From an uncultured Clostridia bacterium (GTDB lineage Bacteria; Bacillota; Clostridia; Oscillospirales; Ruminococcaceae), in NCBI GenBank assembly GCA_946533615.1, contig CAMNBY010000039.1, positions 1 to 7,139 on the forward strand: a stretch of DNA of 7,139 nucleotides. The letters are read 5' to 3'. The notes under the pieces were generated by a model. It did not search any database. It saw only the letters and a list, made by a program, of their open reading frames with translations, and had not been told where the DNA came from. A program made the position numbers and the translations under genes. How positions within the stretch are numbered: the stretch's first letter is position 1; every line of letters starts with the position of its first letter. Positions 1-5,853 of this stretch are shown here, one piece after another.

Positions 1-419
1 GGCGACCAGATGTATTCCTCGCCCGCCATAAAGCCGAAGTATTTCTCGGGGATAGGCCCGACCCAAAGACCGCCGTTTTTCTTCTGGCAGCGTTCAAGCT
101 CGGCTATTATCCCGTCAAGCTTGTTTTTAAGTACAGAGTCGCCGTCCGTCGCCCAGAACCTTGCCGCCGCGGATATCCAGTGACCGAGGAAGTGTCCCCT
201 CAGCTGACAGGTCGGCGACTCCCAGCCCCAGTGCAGCGGCGCCTCCGAGGGGTCGTAGACCGTCTGCATATTAAATGGCGGGATACCTGCCTCCATGTGG
301 AAGTTTTGCAGCAGAGCGGCGCTCTCCAGCTCCGCGAGATAGCGCCTGTCAATATCCATTCGCTCCCTGAAAACTCCGCCTGTGATTTTGACCTTGTTAA
401 GCTCCAGCGCCTTCGGCAT
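1..419 (-). CDS. GH127-type (DUF1680) beta-L-arabinofuranosidase, N-terminal part
   Basis: This is the first 139 codons of a gene that continues beyond the left edge. The translation carries the N-terminal signature of the DUF1680/GH127 glycosidases: a YLAELESAALLQNFHMEAG stretch, then GWESPTCQLRGHFLGHWISA, then GGLWVGPIPEKYFGF. Characterised family members remove beta-L-arabinofuranose from plant glycans and glycoproteins, with a zinc-cysteine site and catalytic glutamates further along the protein, outside this window. An ATG lies six codons upstream at 437 but has no ribosome site. The ATG at 417-419 follows GGAAGGA at 9-base spacing, so I chose it. I see no signal peptide, so the enzyme would be cytoplasmic and act on imported oligosaccharides. 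The gene lies about 255 bases downstream of mnmA in the same direction, separated from it by repeats, and I could not find a convincing own promoter. Related families such as GH146 share this region, so the exact substrate is uncertain. Confidence 0.85.
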   Translation of the reverse strand, partial: MPKALELNKVKITGGVFRERMDIDRRYLAELESAALLQNFHMEAGIPPFNMQTVYDPSEAPLHWGWESPTCQLRGHFLGHWISAAARFWATDGDSVLKNKLDGIIAELERCQKKNGGLWVGPIPEKYFGFMAGEEYIWS

Positions 420-436
420 AATTATCCGTCCTTCCA

Positions 437-507
437 TTTAGATGTTAGCGTATAGAACCCCCTGTGCGGGCATTATCCTCCCACACCGATCCGGCTGCCC
501 CCACCGT
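437..507 (+). repeat. Interspersed repeat, copy A (partial)
   Basis: This is a partial copy of a non-coding repeat that occurs three times in the window. It starts with TTTAGATGTTAG and continues into CCTGTGCGGGCATTATCCTC and CCGGCTGCCCCCACCGT. The 47-base stretch 461-507 aligns, with a few mismatches and small gaps, to the reverse complement of 1876-1922 (copy C). Its last part matches 581-597 in copy B. Copies A and B are in direct orientation. Copy A stops just after CCACCGT and lacks the GAGGGAGCCCC and CACATCACACAGTTGT blocks. It abuts the start of the GH127 gene. Confidence 0.75.
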
Positions 508-511
508 AAGC

Positions 512-679
512 TTTTAGATGCCAGATGTGAGAGGCAAGAGGCAAGAAGTGCCTTGTGAGGGCTTTTCCTCTCACTCTATCCGGCTGACCCCCACCGTATC
601 GCGAGGGAGCCCCCTCACATCACACAGTTGTGAGGCGGCTTGCCGCCGTTCTCGCGGATCAAAAAAAACGCGGATTAAA
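512..679 (+). repeat. Interspersed repeat, copy B, next to the mnmA stop
   Basis: This is a fuller copy of the repeat. Bases 576-631 match the reverse complement of 1842-1897 (copy C) at about 51 of 56 positions, including CGCGAGGGAGCCCC and CACATCACACAGTTGT. A second block, 639-679, matches the reverse complement of 1751-1790 with about three substitutions and one extra A. It runs CTTGCCGCC, then CGCGGATC, an A-tract, and CGCGGATTAAA. A hairpin lies inside: CCTCACA (613-619) pairs with TGTGAGG (629-635) around a 9-base loop. A short GGCGG/CCGCC stem follows. The end of the repeat overlaps the TAA stop of mnmA (675-677). No U-tract follows either hairpin on the mnmA-sense strand, so I do not call it a terminator. 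Confidence 0.85.
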
Positions 680-1733
680 TAATAGTGGCACCGCCGATGA
701 CGTAGTCACCGTCGTAGAGGACTACGGCCTGACCCTTGGAGATCGCACGCTGGGGCTGGTCGAAGATCACCCTTATGCCGTTTTCTGTCGGGTAAACGGT
801 GCAGGGCATATCCTTCTGGTGGTAGCGTGTCTGTGCCGTGCAGCGCAGGGGCTCCGTCAGGGTGTCAAAGGGAATGAAGTTCACGTCTCCTGCCTCCAGC
901 GACATGAACTGCATCTGCGCCGCCGTCGCCATTATCAGGGCGTTGCGCTCGGTGTCCTTTCCGTAGACGAAAAGCGGCTCGCTGTAGCTTACGCGGACAC
1001 CCTTGCGCTGTCCGACGGTGTAGTTTATCAGCCCCCTGTGTTCGCCGATCACGGTGCCGTCAAGCAGGGTGATGTCTCCGTGAGGCTGCTCGCCTGCTCT
1101 TGCGGTAATGAAGTCCGCGTAGTGCCCGTTCGGAATGAAGCAGATGTCCTGTGATTCAGCCTTGTCGGCGTTGGCAAGACCGCTCTCGCCTGCAAGGCGG
1201 CGGGTCTCGCTCTTGCTCATAGCCCCTACGGGGAACAGCGTGTGCGCAAGCTGCTCCTGCGTCAGCGAGTAAAGAACGTAGCTCTGATCCTTTTCGCGGT
1301 CGGGAGAGCGCTTCAAGAGCCACCGCCCCTCGGGGCTCTGCTCGATGACGGCATAATGCCCCGTGGCGATCTTGTCAAAGCCCATCAGCCGCGCCCGCTC
1401 GAGGAAGCTGCCGAACTTCAGGTGCTTGTTGCATTCGATGCAGGGGTTCGGCGTGCCGCCCGCAAGATAGGTCTCAACAAAATTGTCCATGACGCGCTTT
1501 TTGAACTCCTCGGCAAAATTGAAGACGTAGAAATCCACGCCCAGCCGCAGCGCTGCCAGCCTTGCGTCCTCGACGTCCGAAAGCGAGCAGCAGGTCTTCT
1601 CCCTGACCTCAATGTCTTCGTTTGTATACAGGTGCATCGTGGCGCCTGCGACCTCGCAGCCCTGTGACAGCAGCACCTTGACTGCCGCCGAGCTGTCAAC
1701 ACCGCCGCTCATTGCGACGAGAACCTTCTCCAT
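675..1733 (-). CDS. mnmA: tRNA-specific 2-thiouridylase MnmA (TrmU)
   Basis: MnmA makes 2-thiouridine at the wobble position U34 of tRNA-Lys, -Glu and -Gln. It adenylates the base with ATP and then transfers a persulfide sulfur. The 352-residue length is normal for the family. The PP-loop ATPase motif SGGVDSS is at residues 9-15. The catalytic cysteine is Cys101 in NPCIECNKHLKFG and the second active-site cysteine is Cys198 in ESQDICFIP. ATGHYA (near 124-129), KDQSYVLYSL and NYTVGQRKG are further family signatures, and TCCSLSDVEDA near 47-57 is typical of clostridial forms. The ATG at 1731-1733 follows AGGAGAG at 7-base spacing. The gene is downstream of a cysteine desulfurase gene, its expected sulfur donor, but 222 bases of mostly repeat DNA lie between them. 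No good intrinsic terminator is visible after the stop. It is probably the last gene of the aroK-desulfurase-mnmA transcript. Confidence 0.97.
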   Translation of the reverse strand: MEKVLVAMSGGVDSSAAVKVLLSQGCEVAGATMHLYTNEDIEVREKTCCSLSDVEDARLAALRLGVDFYVFNFAEEFKKRVMDNFVETYLAGGTPNPCIECNKHLKFGSFLERARLMGFDKIATGHYAVIEQSPEGRWLLKRSPDREKDQSYVLYSLTQEQLAHTLFPVGAMSKSETRRLAGESGLANADKAESQDICFIPNGHYADFITARAGEQPHGDITLLDGTVIGEHRGLINYTVGQRKGVRVSYSEPLFVYGKDTERNALIMATAAQMQFMSLEAGDVNFIPFDTLTEPLRCTAQTRYHQKDMPCTVYPTENGIRVIFDQPQRAISKGQAVVLYDGDYVIGGATII

Positions 1734-1750
1734 TATAACACTCTCCTTTT

Positions 1751-1947
1751 TTTAGTCCGCGTTTTTTTGATCCGCGTGATCGGCGGCAAGCTCGACCCGG
1801 GCGCGGGTGCGCAAGTCGCGAGATCACTCGCAAGCTCGTTTACAACTGTGTGATGTGCCGGGGCTCCCTCGCGAAACGGTGGGGGTCAGAGGGATAGCGT
1901 AAGAGGATAATGCCCTCACAGGCGTTTCTGACCTCTCACATCTAACA
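1751..1947 (-). repeat. Interspersed repeat, copy C, inverted, between desulfurase and mnmA
   Basis: This copy lies in the opposite orientation to A and B. Read on the minus strand it begins TGTTAGATGTGAGAGG (1932-1947), continues through CCTGTGAGGGCATTATCCTC, GACCCCCACCGT, CGCGAGGGAGCCCC and CACATCACACAGTTGT, and ends CGCGGATC, A-tract, CGCGGACTAAA (down to 1751). Compared with copy B it has 51 bases instead of 7 between the CACAGTTGT and CTTGCCGCC blocks (1791-1841). That extra segment holds two small hairpins, ACCCG/CGGGT (1795-1808) and GCGAG/CTCGC (1818-1831), and is flanked by a repeated GCAAGCTCG. The repeat fills nearly all of the gap between the desulfurase stop and the mnmA ribosome site. 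Confidence 0.85.
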
Positions 1948-1955
1948 CCTGACAG

Positions 1956-3104
1956 CTACCCTCTCAGCGACCGCAGCCTTTCCACACAGCTGCGACAGGC
2001 TGCGATCAGCTCTGCCACGTCCTCTTCGGTGTTTGAAAAGCCGAGAGAGAAACGCACCGAGGCCGCCGCCTGCTCGTTTGTCCTGCCCATTGCCCGAAGG
2101 ACGTGGGAGGGCTCCGATGACCCGCTTGCGCAGGCCGACCCCGAGGAGGCTGCGATGCCTTGCATATCCAGAAGAAGCAGCAGGCTCTCGCCCTCAACGC
2201 CCTCGAAGCTCACGTTCACGATGCCGGGAAGGCTTCTGTCCTTGCAGCCGTTCAGGGAGGCGCCCTCTATCCCGAGCAGCCCCTCGCGAAGCCTGTCACG
2301 CAGCAGGCTAAGACGGGCGTTCTTTTCCTCGTTCTGCTCGAAGAGCTCCTCGACGGCTGCTCCAAGAGCCGCGATCGCAGGAACGTTCTCGGTGCCTGCA
2401 CGTCTGCCGCGCTCCTGTTCGCCTCCGAAGATCAGCTTCGGCAGGAAAACGCCGCTGCGGCAGTAAAGGGCTCCGATGCCCTTCGGGGCGTTCAGCTTGT
2501 GCCCCGAGACCGAGAGCAGGTCGATCTGCTGCTCGGCGACGTTTATCGGCAAGTGTCCAAATCCTTGGACAGCATCAACATGGAGCAGTATCCCTTTTTC
2601 GCGGCACTCGGCCCCGAGCTTGTCGTAAGGCAGGATAACGCCCGTCTCGTTGTTGGCGGCCATGATGCTCAGCAGGCAGGTGTCCTCCCTGAGTGCAGCG
2701 ATCACCTGCTCTGCGGTTATCATGCCGCTGCTGTCGGGGCGTATGTATGTGACCTCAAAGCCCTGTTCCTCGGCGTTTTTGCAGGCGCCGAGAACGGCGT
2801 GATGCTCGATGGCTGTCGTAACGATATGCCGCCTGTCTGTCCTCCGTCCGTATGCCGTCCCCGCAGCCACAGCCCAGGTGTCGGCCTCGGAGCCGCAGGA
2901 GGTGAAGTAGACCTCGTTTGCCCGTTTTGCTCCAAGCCTTTCGGCGATTGTCTGACGGGCAGCAAGCACAGCGGCAGCAGCCCTCCTGCCCCATGCGTGA
3001 GGGCTGGACGGGTTTCCGAATTCCTGTGTCAGGAAGGGGAGCGCAGCCTCGAGAGCCCTTTTCGAGACCGCGGTCGTGGCGGCATTATCAGCATAGACCG
3101 ACAT
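1956..3104 (-). CDS. Cysteine desulfurase, NifS/IscS family (class I)
   Basis: This PLP enzyme converts L-cysteine to alanine and holds the sulfur as a persulfide on its own cysteine, for tRNA thiolation, iron-sulfur clusters or other acceptors. With the chosen start the protein has 382 residues, normal for the family. It opens with VYADNAATT; EHHAV (His101) and NNETG (151-155) contact the cofactor; the PLP lysine is Lys203 in SVSGHKLNAPKG; and the catalytic cysteine is Cys325 in SSGSACASGSSEPSHVL, the form seen in class I enzymes. A TTG at 3155 would extend the protein by 17 residues and overlap the aroK end. The ATG at 3102-3104 is preferred because GGAG sits 9 bases upstream and the family normally begins just before YxDNAAT. 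It lies 43 bases after aroK and upstream of mnmA, so tRNA thiolation, like the B. subtilis YrvO-MnmA pair, is the most likely role. No iscU or nifU is present here. Confidence 0.95.
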   Translation of the reverse strand: MSVYADNAATTAVSKRALEAALPFLTQEFGNPSSPHAWGRRAAAAVLAARQTIAERLGAKRANEVYFTSCGSEADTWAVAAGTAYGRRTDRRHIVTTAIEHHAVLGACKNAEEQGFEVTYIRPDSSGMITAEQVIAALREDTCLLSIMAANNETGVILPYDKLGAECREKGILLHVDAVQGFGHLPINVAEQQIDLLSVSGHKLNAPKGIGALYCRSGVFLPKLIFGGEQERGRRAGTENVPAIAALGAAVEELFEQNEEKNARLSLLRDRLREGLLGIEGASLNGCKDRSLPGIVNVSFEGVEGESLLLLLDMQGIAASSGSACASGSSEPSHVLRAMGRTNEQAAASVRFSLGFSNTEEDVAELIAACRSCVERLRSLRG

Positions 3105-3147
3105 TGTTATCCACTCCAAATCTGTTCTTGTTTGCAAAACGCAGAGC

Positions 3148-3645
3148 TCAGCCAAGCTTCAGCGCCGCTATCCTCTCAACGATCTCGAGAGGGGAGCCGC
3201 TGCCGTCCACCGTGTGATCTGCGGCGGAGATGTATGCGGGAGTACGGGAATCGAAACGCGCCCGAAGCTCCTCCTCGCTCGATGCCGCAGCAAGAGGCCG
3301 CCGCTTGTCGCCGCGTATCCTTTCAAAGCAGAGGCCGAAGGGCGTGTCGATGAAAACAACGGTGCCGCCCTGTTTGGCAGCCTCGGCGTTTTTCGGGTCT
3401 ACCATCGCGCCGCCGCCGCAGGCCACGACATAGCCGCTCTCGGCAAGGCGCTCCACGGCCTGAGCCTCGACAGCCCTGAAATGTGCCTCGCCGTCGGTCG
3501 CAAAGATCTCGGCGATGGTTCGGTGCTCGTAGTCCTCGATGTAAGCGTCCATATCCACAAAGAGCCTGCCGCTCCTGCTTGCCAGCAGCTTGCCGACGGT
3601 GCTTTTGCCGCAGCCCATGAATCCGCATAAAAATATTGTTTTCAT
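3148..3645 (-). CDS. aroK: Shikimate kinase
   Basis: The enzyme phosphorylates shikimate to shikimate 3-phosphate with ATP, the fifth step of the chorismate pathway to aromatic amino acids, in the cytoplasm. The 165-residue length is typical. The Walker A loop GFMGCGKST is at residues 8-16. DMDAYIE (31-37) supplies the shikimate-binding Asp33, FRAVE contains the substrate-binding arginine (Arg57), and GGG at 77-79 is the conserved glycine run. RGDKRRPL (111-118) is the lid region, and RTPAY near 134 carries the last conserved arginine. The ATG at 3643-3645 follows a strong GGAGGA at 5-base spacing. It is the first gene after the promoter at 3677-3705 and probably cotranscribed with the desulfurase gene, since only 43 bases separate the stop from the next ATG. 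There is no obvious metabolic link between it and tRNA thiolation. Confidence 0.96.
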   Translation of the reverse strand: MKTIFLCGFMGCGKSTVGKLLASRSGRLFVDMDAYIEDYEHRTIAEIFATDGEAHFRAVEAQAVERLAESGYVVACGGGAMVDPKNAEAAKQGGTVVFIDTPFGLCFERIRGDKRRPLAAASSEEELRARFDSRTPAYISAADHTVDGSGSPLEIVERIAALKLG

Positions 3646-3676
3646 AGTCGTCCTCCGAAAAATATCAATATATGTC

Positions 3677-3705
3677 AGTATACCATATTAATAATAAAAT
3701 GTAAA
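3677..3705 (-). promoter_or_regulatory. Sigma-A promoter for aroK-desulfurase-mnmA
   Basis: On the minus strand, TTTACA (3700-3705) is followed after exactly 17 bases by TATACT (3677-3682), with TG one base upstream of the -10 (an extended -10). Transcription would start near 3669-3670, about 25 bases before the aroK ATG. It is the only strong promoter I found upstream of the three genes, so they are likely one transcript. Confidence 0.85.
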
Positions 3706-4069
3706 GCCCGCAGAGCAAGCTGCCCGGTCTGCCTGCCGGGGACGGCCTTTTGTGCAATCTGCCGAAGAGAAGTCGGAAAATTACGGGGTAAAACCGCAGC
3801 CGCTTTTTTGCAACTGTGAAAATTTTTACCCGACTAAAAAAACACCCCGCGGTTTTTCGGCGTTTCGCGTGACGGCTTTTTATGCAAAAAAGTCGGAAAA
3901 AGCGTTGAAGGGAGTTTTTTTGTACTTAAGATGTTACAAAATGTCGAAATTCGTAACAAAACGGTTACAATAGTCCGAAACATTACACTCAATTATTTAC
4001 GGGCGGGTTACGATTTTCGTTCAAAACGGAGAAATTTTTTAAGCAGGCGCAAAAATGCAGTATTTACTA
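3706..4069. other. A+T-rich intergenic region between divergent aroK and murA
   Basis: I see no convincing gene here. The region contains a weak hairpin, CCCGG/CCGGG (3723-3740). It has two exact copies of AGTCGGAAAA, at 3771-3780 and 3891-3900, 120 bases apart, with an inverted partner CCGACT at 3830-3835. GGGTAAAA (3786-3793) and TTTTACCC (3824-3831) form another inverted pair. A cluster of GTTAC/GTAAC half-sites spans 3932-4011. A mediocre plus-strand promoter-like pair, TTGAAG (3905-3910) and TAAGAT (3927-3932) with a 16-base spacer, lies immediately before the cluster. The composition is clearly more A+T-rich than the neighbouring genes. Confidence 0.6.
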
Positions 4070-4098
4070 TTGATTTTTTAGTGCATTTGTGTTAAACT
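4070..4098 (+). promoter_or_regulatory. Probable promoter of murA
   Basis: TTGATT (4070-4075) and TAAACT (4093-4098) are separated by 17 bases, giving a reasonable sigma-A promoter. Transcription would start near 4105, leaving a leader of about 115 bases before the TTG start. An inverted pair, AAATGCA (4053-4059) and TGCATTT (4082-4088), has one arm just upstream of the -35 and the other inside the spacer, a position where a regulator could act. Confidence 0.6.
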
Positions 4099-4104
4099 AT
4101 TATT

Positions 4105-4219
4105 GTCTTTGGAACGAATTATGTCGCAGGAACGCGCAGGTCCCGCGATGACTATATATTTCGGCACGCAGCTGCGTGCTTTGCGGGAACACCCGCGATC
4201 AACAAGGAGTGTGTTCACT
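4105..4219 (+). promoter_or_regulatory. Structured 5' leader of murA with competing hairpins
   Basis: The leader has a perfect 16-base palindrome, GCACGCAGCTGCGTGC, at 4164-4179. Around it TCCCGC (4141-4146) can pair with GCGGGA (4183-4188). The same GCGGG can instead pair with CCCGC at 4192-4196 across a four-base loop, 7 bases upstream of the AAGGAG ribosome site (4204-4209). The first TCCCGCGA can also pair with TCGCAGGA (4124-4131) with one mismatch. CCCGCGAT occurs twice (4142-4149 and 4192-4199), which is what makes the pairings exclusive. Its match to a known riboswitch class was not recognised, and a regulatory role is inference. Confidence 0.4.
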
Positions 4220-5506
4220 TTGGAAAAGTTTGTAATAAACGGCGGCAAGCCGCTGCATGGCGAGGTAACCATAAGCGGAGCCAAAAATGCTGCGGTCGCC
4301 ATCGTCGCTGCCACTATCCTCTGCGACGAGCCCTGTGTGCTCGAAAATGTGCCCGAGATCAGTGATATCACTATCTGCATGAAGATACTCTCGAGCATGG
4401 GCGCAGTGGTAAAGCTGGTGAGCAAGAACACCGTTTATTTTGATACAAGAGGTATAAACAAGCCTGAGGTGCCCTACGAGCTTGCACGCTCGATGAGAGC
4501 TTCGACCTACTTCCTCGGGACGCTGCTTGGCAGGTTCCATAACGCCTATGTTGCAATGCCCGGCGGCTGCGACCTTGGCGACAGGCCGATAGATCAGCAC
4601 CTGAAGGCTTTTTCTTCTCTCGGAGCCGAAAACGATATCGAGAACGGCCAGGTACACGTCTGGGCCGACGACCTTATCGGAGCGCAGATATATTTCGATT
4701 TCAACACCGTCGGCGGAACGATCAACGCTATCATGGCTGCCTGCAAGAGCAAGGGCCTGACGGTGATCGAGAACGCCGCCAAGGAGCCCCATATAGTTGA
4801 TCTTGCAAACTTCCTCAACTCTATGGGCGCCGACATCAGAGGCGCAGGCACCGACGTTATCAAGATCAGAGGCGTGAATTACCTCAAGGGCATCACATAC
4901 GGCATTATCCCCGACCAGATCGAGGCGGGAACATATATGGTGGCTGCCGCCGCAACAAGGGGCGACGTTGTTATCAAGAACGTTATCCCCAAGCACCTCG
5001 AGTCCATCACCGCCAAGCTCCGCAAGGTCGGCGTGACCGTTATCGAGGAGGACGAGAGCGTTGAGGTCAAGGTAGAGGGTCCTCTCCAGAAGACCTCGCT
5101 CAAGACCATGCCCCACCCGGGCTTCCCGACGGATATGCAGCCTCAGTTCTCGACCCTGCTCACGCTGGCTGACGGCACGAGCATCGTCACCGATGATATA
5201 TTCGACAATCGCTTCAAGTATGTTTCCGAGCTGAGAAGAATGGGCGCGGACATCTCCGTTGACGGAACAGTGGCTGTTATTCAGGGCAAGGGCTGGCTCA
5301 AGGGCGCTCCCGTTGTTGCAACAGACCTGAGAGCAGGCGCAGCGCTGATAATCGCAGGCCTCGCCGCCGAGGGCGTTACCGAAGTCGAGAATATCCACTT
5401 CATCGAGCGCGGATACGAGGAGATAGACGCGAAGCTCCGCGGCCTTGGCGCCGACATCAAGCGCGTCGTTATCCCCGAGACCGTCAGTATAGGCAAGATC
5501 GGCTAA
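4220..5506 (+). CDS. murA: UDP-N-acetylglucosamine 1-carboxyvinyltransferase MurA, MurAB/MurZ-like
   Basis: MurA transfers enolpyruvate from PEP to UDP-GlcNAc, the first committed step of peptidoglycan synthesis, in the cytoplasm. The protein is 428 residues, normal for the family. Lys22-Asn23 lie in SGAKNAA, Arg93 in MRASTYFLG, the catalytic cysteine Cys117 in MPGGCDLGDRPIDQH, Asp305 in GFPTDMQPQ, Arg371 in DLRAGAAL and Arg397 in IERGYE. All match the well-studied enzymes. Because the loop cysteine is present, fosfomycin sensitivity of this enzyme is expected. Wording such as PEISDI, LLGRF and HLESITAKLRKVG is closer to B. subtilis MurAB (MurZ) than MurAA, so a second copy may exist elsewhere. 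The start is TTG at 4220-4222 after AAGGAG at 10-base spacing. The frame stays open upstream to 4103, but the family begins at MEKFVI. It is a single gene with its own promoter and a terminator just after the stop. Confidence 0.97.
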   Translation: MEKFVINGGKPLHGEVTISGAKNAAVAIVAATILCDEPCVLENVPEISDITICMKILSSMGAVVKLVSKNTVYFDTRGINKPEVPYELARSMRASTYFLGTLLGRFHNAYVAMPGGCDLGDRPIDQHLKAFSSLGAENDIENGQVHVWADDLIGAQIYFDFNTVGGTINAIMAACKSKGLTVIENAAKEPHIVDLANFLNSMGADIRGAGTDVIKIRGVNYLKGITYGIIPDQIEAGTYMVAAAATRGDVVIKNVIPKHLESITAKLRKVGVTVIEEDESVEVKVEGPLQKTSLKTMPHPGFPTDMQPQFSTLLTLADGTSIVTDDIFDNRFKYVSELRRMGADISVDGTVAVIQGKGWLKGAPVVATDLRAGAALIIAGLAAEGVTEVENIHFIERGYEEIDAKLRGLGADIKRVVIPETVSIGKIG

Positions 5507-5513
5507 CAAAAAT

Positions 5514-5551
5514 AAAAAGCGGATGCTCCAACATCGGAACATCCGCTTTTT
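5514..5551. terminator. Bidirectional intrinsic terminator between murA and rubredoxin
   Basis: AAAAAGCGGATG (5514-5525) pairs perfectly with CATCCGCTTTTT (5540-5551), and after one mismatch TCC pairs with GGA around a 6-base loop. The stem is flanked by A and T runs on both sides, so it works in both directions. It begins 8 bases after the murA stop and ends 6 bases before the rubredoxin stop on the other strand. Confidence 0.93.
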
Positions 5552-5556
5552 CTGTC

Positions 5557-5715
5557 TTATTCGGCGGGAGCAAAATCGTCCTTGCCTACGCCGCAGAGGG
5601 GACATACGAAATCGTCGGGAACATCTTCCCATTCGGTGCCTGCTGCAACACCGCTGTCGGGCTCGCCGACCTCGGGATCGTAGATGTAGCCGCATACGGA
5701 ACATACATATTTCAT
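5557..5715 (-). CDS. Rubredoxin
   Basis: This is a 52-residue one-electron carrier with a single iron bound by four cysteines. The protein begins MKYVCSVCGYIYDPEVGEPD and has the CxxCGY pair (Cys5, Cys8) and the CPLCG pair (Cys38, Cys41), with a GTEWEDVPDDFVCP stretch typical of rubredoxins before the second pair. Rubredoxins in anaerobes often serve oxygen and peroxide detoxification or other redox reactions in the cytoplasm. The ATG at 5713-5715 is preceded by AAAGGAGGT (5722-5730) at 6-base spacing, an almost perfect ribosome site. The gene stands alone, with its own promoter and a terminator shared with murA. There is no neighbouring rubrerythrin, flavodiiron or reductase gene, so the partner is unknown. 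Confidence 0.97.
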   Translation of the reverse strand: MKYVCSVCGYIYDPEVGEPDSGVAAGTEWEDVPDDFVCPLCGVGKDDFAPAE

Positions 5716-5750
5716 CACGGGACCTCCTTTCCTGTTTTGTCCTTGCAGGT

Positions 5751-5779
5751 ATTATAACACATCTTCGCCGGGATTGCAA
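5751..5779 (-). promoter_or_regulatory. Promoter of the rubredoxin gene
   Basis: On the minus strand TTGCAA (5774-5779), a 17-base spacer and the consensus TATAAT (5751-5756) form a near-ideal sigma-A promoter. Transcription would start near 5743-5744, about 28 bases before the ATG. High constitutive expression is expected. Confidence 0.9.
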
Positions 5780-5853
5780 CAGGTTTTATGAGCGTGAGGC
5801 TTTTTTTGTCATCTCTGCCGGAGGAGATATGTGTGTTTTATCGAGCTTATGTC

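Noticed and set aside
630..1154. Long open frame on the strand opposite mnmA
   Set aside because: It lies wholly in the repeat edge and the antisense of a clear MnmA, with no ribosome site or family features.
437..1947. mnmA carried on a composite transposon
   Set aside because: No transposase or target duplication is visible, and MnmA fits its desulfurase neighbour, so the flanking repeats look like non-coding insertions beside a resident gene.
2160..3353. Frame of nearly 400 codons opposite the desulfurase and aroK
   Set aside because: It crosses two well-supported genes in antisense, which G+C-rich codon bias readily produces.
3723..3750. Hairpin CCCGG/CCGGG as a terminator
   Set aside because: The stem is only 5 pairs, with GACGGCC between it and four Ts, and no gene ends there.
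3932..3947. WalR-type site (TGTTAC then TGTCGA) for cell-wall control of murA
   Set aside because: The half-sites are 4 bases apart rather than 5 and the second is a poor match.
3752..3973. A 73-codon plus-strand frame starting with GTG in the aroK-murA gap
   Set aside because: There is no ribosome site at the start, it is rich in Lys and Phe as expected from A/T runs, it contains the short repeats, and it matches no family known to me.
4199..5779. 526-codon minus-strand frame over murA and the rubredoxin region
   Set aside because: It runs through the terminator, rubredoxin and all of murA in antisense; the sense proteins have complete motif sets.
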